From: Peribolospora baueri
Taxonomy: Eukaryota; Basidiomycota; Peribolosporomycetes; Peribolosporales; Peribolosporaceae
Assembly (NCBI GenBank): GCA_029717555.1
Contig: JAMDHS010000126.1
Span: forward strand, 1 to 46,989
Direction: 5' to 3'
DNA length: 46,989 nucleotides
Positions within the stretch are counted from its first letter, which is position 1. Every line of letters starts with the position of its first letter. The position numbers and the translations under genes were made by a program. This document shows positions 23,043 to 34,168 of this stretch, piece by piece. Under the pieces are notes generated by a model. The model worked only from the letters and a program-made list of their open reading frames with translations, was not told the origin of the DNA and did not search any database.

Positions 23043-23815
23043 TTCTGGTCTAGGCCACGCGAGGCGCTATTGCTGATAAGAACGGCGCACGCAACACACG
23101 CTTGCGCGCTCCGTGCTATACGCCACTTCCGCCTCCCGTGCCTTACATCCCCCATCCTCCCTCGACTCGACCCGCGGGTCCAAGTGGGAGGAACGGACGA
23201 ACGACGCCACGCGGCCATCGACCCGCGCCCCTCCCCGCGTGCCCTCTCCGGCGTCCTTGGTCCCGCCCGCTCTTTCTGTCCGTCTGACTGGCTATTTCTT
23301 TCTCTCTTCTTCCGACGGGGCCCCGCTGGCGCTCGCAAGCGGACAAAAAGCGAGGCAGGACTGGACCCGGAGCGAATGACGAAAGGGCAGGGCGACGGGA
23401 AGGGAAGGGAAGGGAGGAGAGCAGAGGAGAAGAACACGGTAGCGCCAATGCACAATGCCTTTTGCTCGGGGCGCGGGCACCGCGACGGAAGCAACGGCGC
23501 GGGTGCAGAATGGGTCGAGCTGAGATAGGCGGCCAGGGACGGACACGGACGGAGGGAGGGACGGACGGGAAGAGGTAAGTCAGCGGGATGGAGCTAGCTG
23601 GGCCAACCAGGTCGTACACGGATTCCAGAAACGGCGTCTGCGATATCTTTCAACACCTCGCACAACCGGCCCGCGGCCCACGGCATTTGACTCCTCTGTG
23701 CCAGTCAGCAACCGCCCCCCGCGCGTTCGCTCGCTATCTCGAGGCGCCGTCGCCGATGGGGACGGGCTCGAGATACAAGATAGATATAAAAACAGCAAAA
23801 GCATGTTGCTCGCCG

Positions 23816-23833
23816 TCACGTGGCGCCACGTGA
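23816..23833. promoter_or_regulatory. 18-bp perfect palindrome with two CACGTG E-boxes
   Basis: TCACGTGGCGCCACGTGA is its own reverse complement and contains two CACGTG hexamers, the site class bound by fungal bHLH factors such as Cbf1 and Pho4. It lies about 1.14 kb upstream of the permease start, with a TATAAAA-like string about 35 bp away near 23784. Function is inferred only from the motif. Confidence 0.5.
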
Positions 23834-24343
23834 TGCGGCGCGTGCCACGCCTGTTGTGTCCAGCTGATCAGAAGGCACACGGAATGCGTCCATGCATGCG
23901 AACCCCACCCCGCCGGGCCGGACGGGAACGGCGGGACCATCAGCAGCAGCAGCAGCAGCGGCAAGCCAACCAACGGCGTTCTCCCTCCGCCTCCCCGAGT
24001 AGCGGTCTCGCTAGCGCACTCACAGAGACCGACCAGACCAGGCTGAACGACGACCCCATGGACACGAACCGACAAGGGGAAGAGACTCTAGACACCGAAC
24101 ACGGCGTCTCTACTCGCCCTCCTTGCCCACCCGCCGTCAGCTTGCAACACAAACGAACCACGCTCAGTCAGGCGACAAGGTCGGGTCGAGTCGAGTCGAC
24201 CCGCGGGGGAACGTACGGCAATACATACACGACCTCTGCAGGTGCACGGCGGCGCCCCCACCCACCCACCTATCCACCCACCTGCAGAGCAACTGCGGCC
24301 TCAGTCTGTTTGTCCTGTACCGTGCGTGCGTGCGGTAAAAAGC

Positions 24344-24455
24344 CATGTTGAAAGACAGGGTTGAAAACCGGGGAAGACGGGGAAAGATGGATTTCAGGGG
24401 ATACCCAAGAAGAGGAGATATCGACAGGATTCGCAGAGAAGAGAGGATGCGATGG
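24344..24455. repeat. Direct repeat, left copy (possible LTR remnant)
   Basis: This copy shares an ATGTTGAAAGA start, a GGGGATACC middle and a near-identical ATATCGACAGGATTCGCAGA stretch with 25467-25603 in the same orientation. The two copies flank the gag-like fossil, as long terminal repeats would. LTR identity is inferred from this position alone. Confidence 0.5.
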
Positions 24456-24529
24456 TCATGGTTATCCGGATCTCCAGAGTCGCCAATGCAGAAGCGAAAG
24501 GGGGATCAATTCCACATTACTGGCCAGAT

Positions 24530-25275
24530 ACCAGATTACACGCCGTTGACGCCAGACTTTTCTCCCTCCTCCCAGTCGTCCATCCGAGCATTTTTTCGCC
24601 TTGGGTTTTGTTGGGGCAAGTGCATGTCTGATGGCCGGGCTGCCCACAGTATAGACGACGGTCTTCCTGCGCGCGGCGGAGGCCTTACGTTGGTCTGGGA
24701 TGCCGATTCAGGTCTTCCAGGCCGAGCGGCTGGAGACGGTTTTGGACTTTGGTACGGATGTTCTCCTGGAGACCGCGCTCGAAGCGGCCAACAAGCAAGT
24801 GCCCAATATTCGTCTGAGAGGGAAGGCGACATAAATGCGGATCAGGAGGGGCCCTGAAATTCGGCAATCTACTCGTCCATCGAACCGGTCTGGGCATAGG
24901 CTGTACCATTCATTGATTGAAAAGACGTCTGGTTCTGGCCCTTGCCAATCCGGCGAAAGTCGGTACGAAGCGCTCGTTCAAAGTTGCTCCAAGAGTCGAA
25001 TAGGGGCGCCCGCTGTCTGAGCTCTCAATTCAACACAGGTATCACGTTTCGACGTAACCGGTTAGAAAGGAGGCGGCCCATTCGACTTTGGGTCTTGGTC
25101 AGAGGGAAAAAGGCACTCCGGAAAGAGCCTGAAGACTCATCCGATCCTCTGCATGGAAGACGAGAACTCGTCAGGGTTGCCGCTGAGCGTGTTGATTCGT
25201 CGTATCTAGTGGTCGATGTTAACGAGGCTGTCCGTGGAAGGGGGGTTTTCCGGAGCCCGGCCTTCATACGCTCTC
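24530..25275 (-). mobile_element. Gag fossil of an LTR retroelement (Ty3/Gypsy-like)
   Basis: Minus-strand frames carry a gag-like segment (for example LLVGRFERGLQENIRTKVQN near 24810) followed by a short zinc-knuckle-like segment with YCGQPGHQTC near 24640. The order, helical segment then knuckle, is that of a Ty3/Gypsy-type gag C-terminus. The copy is clearly broken, with several interruptions, and no protease, reverse transcriptase or integrase part is recognised. The size (about 0.75 kb of recognisable remnant) and decay point to an old, deleted insertion. Family assignment is tentative. Confidence 0.5.
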
Positions 25276-25466
25276 CAAGTCAGCGGTAGGCAGCTGTATG
25301 ATTACCCTCTGTCTACGGGGTAGGAGCCGCGTGGGAGTCATTACTGAGCGGCGATTTCATAATAGGCAGATAATGTGGAATCATGTCAAAGCTCAAAGAC
25401 CGAGGGGAAAAAAAAAGCAGGGCGGGAAGAAGGGGACGTGCCTGCCTTGCTTCCAGATGCAAAGTC

Positions 25467-25603
25467 TATGTTGAAAGATAAGCTTGAACCCGAGGAAGAT
25501 GGGAGATAGATTTGAGGGGATACCAGTGTAGAGGGAATAAGGATGTAGAGGAGCCGAGAGAGTAGGTATATCGACAGGATTCGCAGAGAAAAGAGGAAGC
25601 AAT
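25467..25603. repeat. Direct repeat, right copy (possible LTR remnant)
   Basis: Partner of the repeat at 24344-24455, in the same orientation about 1.1 kb away. It is about 25 bp longer through a segment in its middle that the left copy lacks. The divergence between the copies suggests considerable age. Confidence 0.5.
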
Positions 25604-27141
25604 GATGCCCCTTCTCTGTTCCCTCTGCAACGGTTACAAGGTGCTTACCGCAGTGCAGGCTTCACATGGACAACGCTAACCCCGCGGCTCAGAACAGCGT
25701 AACTGACATACGGCGGTTTTTGTGGTCACAGCGGTGTAGACAGACGCACCTCGGCGCTGAACCCGTCCCTTCGCCCGCCCGCCGTCTTCGCTCCTAGTAT
25801 TAGTGTGTTTCTGGAGACGCCCGTTCGCGAGCCTCTCCGGCGCACACCGTCGTTCGTGTCTGTCCGAGATCGAGCGTGCCGAGGAGAGGCTGAACGAATG
25901 CGAAGGCGAAAGAGAGGCGCTCGTGCATTCTTCGGGAAGAACGGAGGGAGAAGGGAAAGGGAGAGGGAGGTTGATGAAAGATGAAAGCCAAGGCGGAAGG
26001 AAGAGGAGGTTGGAAAGGGAAAGGAACGACCGTCGAAACCTTGCCTTGGACCTTGGCTGTCTGTCGTGCGATTGTCACACGTACCTTCGTGCCGCTCGAG
26101 AGACGTCGCGGGGAAGGGATGACGACGCTGCGACGATACCCAATTTTTCCAGTCCAGTCTCCCGCACGCAGACCATCCGTCTGTCATATGAAATTGCAGC
26201 GCACAACTTTTCCTCCCTCCTCCTCGGAACGGTTTGTTTTCGCCGACGACTTGGCACTACGGATTTGCGACGGCGAGGGGTCACGTACGATCGACGAGCC
26301 GGGTCGAAAAAATCGACCGACCAAAGAGGACGGACGTCGTATTTCAAGCAAAGCGACCGCCGAACGCGACGAGGGAGGAAGCGACGCGAGCGGCCTCGTC
26401 CGCCCGCCCAAGCGTCGCTCCGAGTAGGGATTCGTTGAAGACGACAATGCGGGTGGAAGAGAAAAAAAATCCGAACGCCCAACGCAAAGAGCGAGGGAAA
26501 ACTGATGTAGCAGGACCGCCGGTTATTCTGGCCAACCTCGGACGGGGCAGCACGGGACAAGGCAGGACAGGTCGTCGAGCTACAGAACGGCGAGAACGGG
26601 TAAGGGAAGCAAGGACTTTCAGAGGGAAGAACGGGGACCGACGCACGGCGTGCGGGGTATATCAGGGGCTCGTAAAGGGTATATGAAATAACAGAGGAGG
26701 GGGAGCGCAACACGACACGACACTAGTACACCAAAAGACCGTCAGAGACGCCTGAGCAGGAGCATAGGGCCACCTGCGATAGCATATCAACGTCGGAAGA
26801 CGGACAGGACGAGAGACGACGGAACGAGGGCAAAAGGCCCGTCACAGACTTGAGCGCGGGAAAATGACGATGTCGAAAAGCGAGTCAAGGATGGAGACGA
26901 GAGAGAAGATAGAAAGGGACTAAAAGTACGTGACGTATGAGCCGCTCAAAACACAGACACTTCAGACGGCTGCAACTAGCCAGCACGGACGGGAGCGGCG
27001 TTGAATAGAGGGTTCACCCACGCCCAGCGCCACCACCACCCGACATCCTCATCAGAGCAAGCAGATAGCGCAAACTTGACGGATGGCCGAGGGCCGACGC
27101 GCGACCAGCCGAGACGACCACAGTCCAGCCCTCCCTCCCCT
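25604..27141. other. Spacer, no gene seen
   Basis: The 1.5 kb between the right direct repeat and the stop of the CENP-B-type HTH gene has several frames of about 150-210 codons on both strands near 25800-26700. They overlap each other, are Arg/Ser-rich and carry no recognisable domain or splice-supported extension. The right end is 3' flank of the next gene. Confidence 0.5.
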
Positions 27142-29132
27142 TTACTCAACGCTGCCCTCGCCCCCGCCCCCGTCGATGCCAGCCAACCTCTCCCCGAGCC
27201 TCCTCCTAAAGTTGGCCACCCACAGCTCAGTAGGCTCAAACTCGCCCGACCTGTAGCCGAGCTTCCTGGCCACTTCCATCGCCTCGAGGCGGATGAACTC
27301 GTCGAAACCGACCGGAAGCTCTGCATCCGGCTTACGAGCGTCAGCGTTGGCGGTGTGGTCCGGGTGGGCGGGGCCGTCGGGATGGTGGTAGTGGATGGGC
27401 AAGCGCGAAGCGGGGTCGGGTAAAGAGCGGAGGGGTGGACTCGGCGGGGACAGCGAAGGAAGACGGTGATCCTCCGCTTCGACATAGCGCATGGCCGAGA
27501 TCCGAGGTAGCATTGTCGAGGTGGGATCGTAGCAGCAAGAGCAGGTCGAGACGCTAGGGCGGCCGAGGGGGGGCAGTCGGTAGCGGTGCTCGTGAGGGGA
27601 GGTCGACTGGGCGGGTAAGGGGGGATAAGGGTATGGTTCGGTAGAGATGGAGGTGGGCGAGGAGAAAGAGAAGGAAGTGCCGAAGGAGGAGGAGGAGGGG
27701 CGCGAGTCGTAGGACGACGGAGGGCTCTGGTCGACAGGACTGCGCTCCGGGCGGGAGTGGTAGTGGTAGTTGGCCTCCACGCCTCGGCCGGAGGGGTATC
27801 GTTCCATGGGCACAGGCTCGAGCACAAATCCAGGGCGAGACGCAGAAGGCGGCGGGACTGGAAGCATAGGAGGGAGAGGTGGTTGGGACACCGGGAGGGG
27901 AGGAGGAGACGGGAGGGTGGACGTGCCCGTTTCAGGAGCGCGATCGAGCTCCAAAGGGAAAGTGGTGTGTCGTCGAACGGCGTCGTCATCAGGACGGAGG
28001 TAAGTGCGCCAACGGATGTTCAACTTTGCCTGCTCGTCCCTACCCAACTTGAGCCACTTTTCCTTGTCCTTGAGTAGCCTGCTGACAGTCGTTTCAGTCG
28101 TGCCGTACAACGCGGCGATCTGCTTCTGCCGCACGGTCGGATTGTCGATCTGAAAGGCGCAGATCGAGTACCGTTCATAGTCCGTCAGAGGCTGCCTCTT
28201 GAAGGCCGGCTTGGCCCGAAAACGAGCGGTCCCACGGCCCGCGGCGGAAGAAGTGGACGAGCGGCCGGGACGGAGAGGCCGGGGGGACAAATTTGGGGGT
28301 GCTCCAATCATGAGTGTGCTCGTAAACGAGGCGGTAGAGCGATGACGTTTCTGACACGCCAAAGGGGCCCCACGACCGTCGAATTCCGCGTCGCTGGCAC
28401 TTCGTCGACGGGTCCTTGCAGTCACTCCGTTCTCGTCGTCGCCGCTGTCTCCACTCTGTGCAGAGGTAGAGCTAGAGGCACGACGGGCGGACGAGTTGGA
28501 AAGGCAGGGCGAGTCCAAGCCGGGCGGCGGGTTTGGAATCGTCGGTTCCCCGGGTATCTGCGGGGGTTGCCAGGAGGGGCAGGTGAGATTGACGTGTCGC
28601 GTCTCATCAAAGACGTGCGTATATGCGCAAAGTTTCGGCGACGCGTCGGGTTGTGGGATCGACTCACCTGCAGCCACTTGTCGCGGTACTTTAAGATATG
28701 CGAGATGGTCGGCTGGCCGGTGTTGAACAGCGCAGCAATCTGGCCAGCGCGGGGCGCGGCAACAGGAGGGTGACGTTGACGGAGAGAATGAGAAAACACG
28801 GTTGGGTGCGGTGCGGCGCGTCGCAACGGAAAAGACCCGACTTGACTCACCTTGTACTGAGACGCGTCAGGGTGTCGCATGCGATAAACAACGATGCCTT
28901 TGCGCTCGAGGTCGGTGAGATAGGGGCGTCGAGCGTGGACTTGAGCGAAATCGGACGAGGTTGGACTGGGCGCGAGGCCAGGGGTAGGAGGAAGAGCGGC
29001 GGGCGAGGCGAAGATGGGCTCGGTGGGCGAAAGGCCGGGGAGGGGTGCGAGAATACGATCCGAGAGGAGGGCGAATTGGGGCGAGGGAAGCGAGGGAGGG
29101 GAGGGAGGTGGCGAAGAAAGGGTAGACCGCAT
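27142..29132 (-). CDS. Protein with two CENP-B/Psq-type HTH domains, no transposase core
   Basis: Exons: 29132-28851, 28739-28668, 28557-27142 (1770 nt, 589 aa). The first helix-turn-helix (about residues 68-118) reads RPYLTDLERKGIVVYRMRHP, then across the intron IAALFNTGQPTISHILKYRD. The second (about 238-290) reads RQPLTDYERYSICAFQIDNP, then QIAALYGTTETTVSRLLKDK. Both match the N-terminal HTH of CENP-B and pogo/Tc5-type transposases. A C-terminal piece (about 533-580: RLEAMEVARKLG ... WVANFRRRLGERL) resembles the second, Tc5-type half of such DNA-binding regions. The middle is Pro/Ser-rich and no DDE catalytic domain is present. It is probably a host DNA-binding regulator derived from a transposase, in the manner of fission yeast Cbh1/Abp1; targets unknown. 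The start is uncertain, since an in-frame ATG lies at 29393 and others lie further upstream. Confidence 0.75.
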
Positions 29133-32100
29133 GTCAGACGAATGTGGCTGAAGGTGGACAGGGAAGAGAGGGGGACCGTGATGGGGAACGGGAAAAGGGG
29201 CCGGTTCGGGGCGTTGCGAGCGATGGGGGGTGTTTAAATCGACGAGACTTGCGCAGTGGATGGAGGAGGCGGATGTGGCGTGGAGGGCAGGGAGGAGGGA
29301 TGGAGAGCGAGAGCGAGAGGGGGAAAGAGATGGAGAGAGGGAAAGAGATGGCGATGGAGAGCGAGAGCGGGAGAGGGTTGTGCAGTGATGGGCCATCGGA
29401 AACCAAGCGCAAAGAAAGCAACTCGAGCCGGTCGGAGGTGGCGAGGAAAGGAGGGAGGGAAAGGAGGGAGCGAGGGAGCGAGCGACCGACCGACCGACCG
29501 ACCGACCGGACAACCAACCAGCGCGCGGGGTCGTCTATCTCGGGCAGGCCAAACGGATGGGTCGCGCCTGTGCCGTCCGAGTGGATTCGGAGAAGGAGCC
29601 GAGGATGGGGGATCGAGCGAGACGACGTCGTGCGTAGCTGGTGCGCTCTCTTGCTCGAACGAGGCGACGACGCGGGACGAGGGGATGGACGGGGGTGGGG
29701 TATATCGTCGGCTCGCTGATGGATGGGCGTTGGTTTGAAACGAGGGCCCAAGGGGACGAATCGAGCCGCTCCGTGGTGGGAAAGGAAAGGAAAGGATCGA
29801 GTCCACCACCTTGACCGTCCCCCACTACCGGACTTGACTGGCCGGTCGCGATCCTGTGCAACTCCGTCCCGTCCGTGCCGCGAATGCCTTGCCGTCGTCG
29901 CGTGTGATCTCGGCGGCGGCGACGCGGGCGAGCGAGGAGCGAGGAGCGAGCAAGTCTAGGATGCTGGCACGCGTCGGAGAGAGCGGGAGGGGGAGGACCA
30001 GGACTACTATAGCTGAGTTGCACCCACTAAGCAACACGAGTACGAATGCACGCTCGGAGATTCTGGCGGGCGGGCGGGCGAGCGGGGAGCGAGGGGGCCA
30101 GAGCGCGAATAGCTAGGAGCGGAGCGGTGGCGAGCCGAGGAGAGGCGGGAGAATGAAGAGGAGAGCAGAGGAAAAAAGAGGAAAGGAGATGAAAGAGGAA
30201 AACGGAAAAAGTAGGGAAAAGAGAAGGGGATGGTTAGGGTGGTGCCGGACAGACAGACAGACGCACGCAATCTCGTCCCAACTTGCCATCTCCCTCCTTT
30301 CCGCCTCTCAACGTTCAAGCTAGGTCGAGACCGGGCGTCGGCGGGACCGGCATAGAGACGAGTGTGGGCGGCGACGGCGAGCGAGCGAGAGCGATCAAGG
30401 TGGTTGATTGCTGAGAAGACGGGAATGAGAGCGAGATGGCTTAGGGGGATGTGGGTGAATGGCCGCGGGCCGTGAGTGCATCGACCGGAGCGTTGCCGAG
30501 GCTGCATGTGTGTGTGTGTTGTGCGGGGTGTGGGTGCCCACGATTGCGCGGTGGAGCGCAAGGCTGAATGAAGGAAGACAGAGGGGAAGGGGCGAAAAAC
30601 ACGCGTGACCTTTGGACAACCACCGTCGTCACATCTGCTCTGCGGGAAACCTTGGTGTTGTCTCCTCATCTTGGAGAGTCGCTTTCCTTTCTCCTCGTCG
30701 ACTTGGCGTTCCTCCTTTCTTTCACACCTCCCCTTTTCGAGCTCACACACCCTCTCTCTCTCTTCGACGAAGACGGAGACCGGACGATGTGTGAGATCGA
30801 GTCTAGGACGCGGGGGTGGCAAACACATTAGATAGAGAACCCTGACCTGGACTGTAAACTAAGGGCGGGGCCGGGGCCGGGCCCAAGCGCTGGGCTCCGG
30901 GCGCCGTCCGGGCGAGGAAGGTGGAAGCGGAGGGTAGCCAGCCAAGGAGAGCGAGGGTACGAAGGGGAGCGGCGAGCGTCCAACTCGACTCGATTCGGTT
31001 CGACTCATGATTGGCTCATGCGTCATCTCTTGGTCGAACGTCGGCGACCGTGTCTCGCGACGGCCACGTCCATCGGCATCGGCATCTGTACGGATCGAAC
31101 CGATGATGGGCGTTGCAATTGCGACTAGCTATTGTCTGCGAGCGTGTCAGATGCCCGAGCGGGGTCCACGCGGTCGGCGACAACGGTCGGTCAATCGGTC
31201 GGTCGGTCGATCGATCGGTCGGCCGGTTGGTCATTGTCCTCGGCCCCTCGTGTTCATCATCCCCAGTCGTTTCCCTTGGCGCCCTGGCCTCGCCGCGAAG
31301 GGGAGGGAGGATAGAAACGTAGGGGGGGTGGGCCGGTTCGGTGGATCGAGTGGCCGACGACGACGACAACGACAACGACAACGACGACGTCGATGCTGCT
31401 GATGATGATGACGTCCAGTCGTTGTCCACGGCCCGTGCTCGCGTCTGTTTCCGTCTGCAGTTTCGTCGTTCTCCCGTCAGCGCGGTATCAGACCTTGACA
31501 AGCCCAAAGCCGTTCCTGCGGTGCCGTTTGAAATACACATGTATACACACATACATACATGTGCTGCACGCGTGTAGTGGCCTAGGGCCGGAGCCGTCTG
31601 GCCAATATCATATCTCCGCTCTCTTCAGTCGCCCCCCCGCCCCTTCTTATTTAGCCTGCGAACGAGGCCGCAACGCAGTCCACCTTCTCGTTCCCTGCGC
31701 TGCCGCAGCCGTTCAACAAGACGAAGGACGGACAGGGTCTGGTCTGGGGAGGAGGAGGGAGAGAGCGACGACCAGCCGGGCCCACTCGCGCATATCATTC
31801 TCTCATCTCTCTCCGCCTCACACATATCTCGCTGTGCCCGCACCGTCACTTCGCTTCCGGCTGCCCTTTGAGAGATAGAGATAGCATATGGTGCGATCCG
31901 CGGTCCCTCTCCCTCCTCCTCCCGCGACCCCGCGTCTGCTTGCTTTGCCCTCTCCTCCTGCCTCCTGACGTCGAATCGGGGAAGAAAAAGAAAAAAAAAA
32001 ACACGCGCGTCGGCGTCGCCTCGGGACGTCTCGGTCTCGCTTCCGCTCGCTCGCCGCATCGCGACGCGTCGTGGAGAGAGGAAGGAAGAAGGAGGGAGAG

Positions 32101-34168
32101 TGGATGGAGGGAGGAGACGGAGAGGAAGGAAGATGGGAGCGGACGCAAAGACCGAAGAGCCAAGCCGCTCTCGTCCCTCGGCTTTTCTCCGTCTTGCCTT
32201 CCTTTCTCTGCTGCCCCTCGTCTTCTTCTTTGCCCGTCACCGTACGCGCCCGCTCGACCTCGGCCCGGCTCACGATTTCATTTCTTGCCCTGTTTCACGT
32301 CACCGGCCTCGCATGCGCGGGCGTCGGATGTCGAGCGTGCAAGCAACGAACGGCAAGCGACAACAAGCCCGACGTCATACCGACGCCCTTCCTCCGTTCC
32401 GGTTTCTCCTCCTCATTTCGCTCCCCTCGTCCCGACCACGTGCGCGAGGCGAGGCGAGGCGAGCCGAGCCAAGACGAGCCAAGGCGAGCCAAGGCGACAG
32501 AGACCGCCGACAGAGATCGGTGTGACGCACCGGTTTATCGCACTCGTCGCCCCATCCATCGTTCATCCCCCAGCGCTCCCCCTTCCTTGTCCATACCGCT
32601 GCGTCGGTCTCACGTTCGTCCCAAGTGCGGCCCAGCACCCCCCAAACTCTATCCCCGCGCGTCGAACGAGGGGACGAACGAGGGTCGGCCATTCGTAGGT
32701 AGCCATATCCCATAACCAACATCGCACCACCTCCGCTTCACGCTCATTTCTACCCTTGCTTACTCTTCTTGCCTCGCGTCACGCTAACCGTGGAGCCGAG
32801 CCCTGCGCACGTCCCACCGTTGTACAAGCAACGCCAGTCGGCCAGCCGTTCCCATATTTCCATGTTCACATGCGCCCTCTCTCTCTCCCTTCCCACCTTG
32901 TCCTTCGCAGAGGCATCCCCACCAGTCGAGTCGAAATCCCGGCATGGCCCTGAGAGCGCCCTTCTACCGCCGGCTACACCCCGGACAATGCCCGCGACGA
33001 CCGACGGCGAGCTCGACCAGCCGGCCCTCGGCTAGCGCTTCCTTCCTCCACCAGTGGTGGAGTGGCCGGCGTCCGCCACTTCCTTGGACGCACACCGTGC
33101 TGGTCACGAGTCCGCGCTTGCTTGCCGAGTCGCGCCGTGTTGTGTCGTGTTGTGTCGTATCATATCGGGTGTCGCCCGCTGCACGGCGTTGAGCACTTAC
33201 ATGCCCACTGACGGACCCGACAATCCTACTCTGTGCTCATGACTTCTAATCCGCGCCTGCGCCGACCGTCACATGTGTCCGTCCGTAACATGCCCCCCTC
33301 CATCTCCTCGTCCTTCCCTCGTCGTCGCTCCAAACCGGTCCTCGCTTCGGGTCGTGTTACCGCTCTCAGGTCACCCTTTTCACTCAAGCTCGGTACATCC
33401 GAGTTCGACCCCCGGGCGATGGCGATGGGGTCACACCTGCTTGACCTCCCAGCCGGCCGGCCGTCGTTATCCTTGTTCCTTGTTCCGACGTCGAATCGAT
33501 GTCGACGCGAGAAGCGAATGGATGGACGGACGGATGAACGTGGACGGGCCGCCTCTCCATGTGCATTTCGACGACCGTGCCCAGGTCCACGTCCGATCCG
33601 CCTTGCTCATATCCCCAGCACACTCTTTCGCTCTGGTCCGTGACGGCGACGACCCGACCGCGAGCGATCCGAGGATGCCCCCGTCCCATCGCTGCTCGCG
33701 CCGCAGGACGTACGTTACGCACAGCACAGCATAGCATGCAGAGCAACACACGTACAGTACGCACATGTGTCGCGTCGGAAAGCTCCGCGTCCAAAGCCCA
33801 GCCCAGCCCTCCGCCGGTGTCACCCGGACTGTGCCCGGCTATCTACGACCCGCGCCGCGGTAGCAGCGTCCGTGTAGATCACACGTGCTACAGGACCGAG
33901 CGCAAGTGAATGAGCCTCGCCTGAACCGGAAAGGCTTGGCCTGATCTTCTTTTCGCATTCCGTACTCCCACGAGCGGCGCCTCCCTCTCTCTCTTTCTTT
34001 CTTCGGCCGCCTTCCACTCTACGGTACAAGATGCGAGACGCTGGATGGGTCCTTTCACTCTAGGCTCCCGCCTTTTCCGAAGCGCCACCACCATCACCAC
34101 CGCCACCATCCCTCTCTCCCACCGAGGACGCTGGCGTCGGCCTGATCTTCCCTTTTCCCCATCCGTCC
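29133..34168. other. 5-kb gene-poor spacer
   Basis: No protein domain, tRNA or rRNA is recognised across about 5 kb. There are simple repeats (GAGC/GAGAGC near 29280-29380, GACC near 29480-29515, GGTC near 31185-31235, GAC/AAC triplets near 31355-31420, a GC-rich block near 30865-30915). Many overlapping frames on both strands come from biased composition. Part of it must hold the promoter and leader of the HTH gene. A long non-coding transcript cannot be excluded from sequence alone. Confidence 0.5.

Larger units (their letters stand above)
22677..24340. other. Permease upstream spacer, no gene seen
   Basis: This spacer carries a CT microsatellite (about 22980-23040), a CAG run (about 23942-23960) and an 18-bp palindrome listed separately. 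A perfect 11-bp inverted repeat (24234-24244 and 24279-24289, 34-nt loop) also lies here. Open frames are compositionally biased and show no domain. It should contain the permease promoter. Confidence 0.55.

Noticed and set aside
23942-23960. CAG trinucleotide run
   Set aside because: Short, not within a supported coding exon.
24234-24289. 11-bp inverted repeat with 34-nt loop
   Set aside because: Perfect but short, in biased sequence, with no transposon, terminator or RNA context; noted only in the spacer entry.
25803-26713. Overlapping frames of 150-212 codons on both strands
   Set aside because: Mutually overlapping, Arg/Ser-rich, no domain; typical of random open frames in GC-rich DNA.
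28558-28677. N-terminal extension of the 511-codon frame in the HTH gene
   Set aside because: These codons lie in the intron between the two HTH-coding exons; GTGAGT at 28667 and CCGCAG at 28558 bound it in phase.
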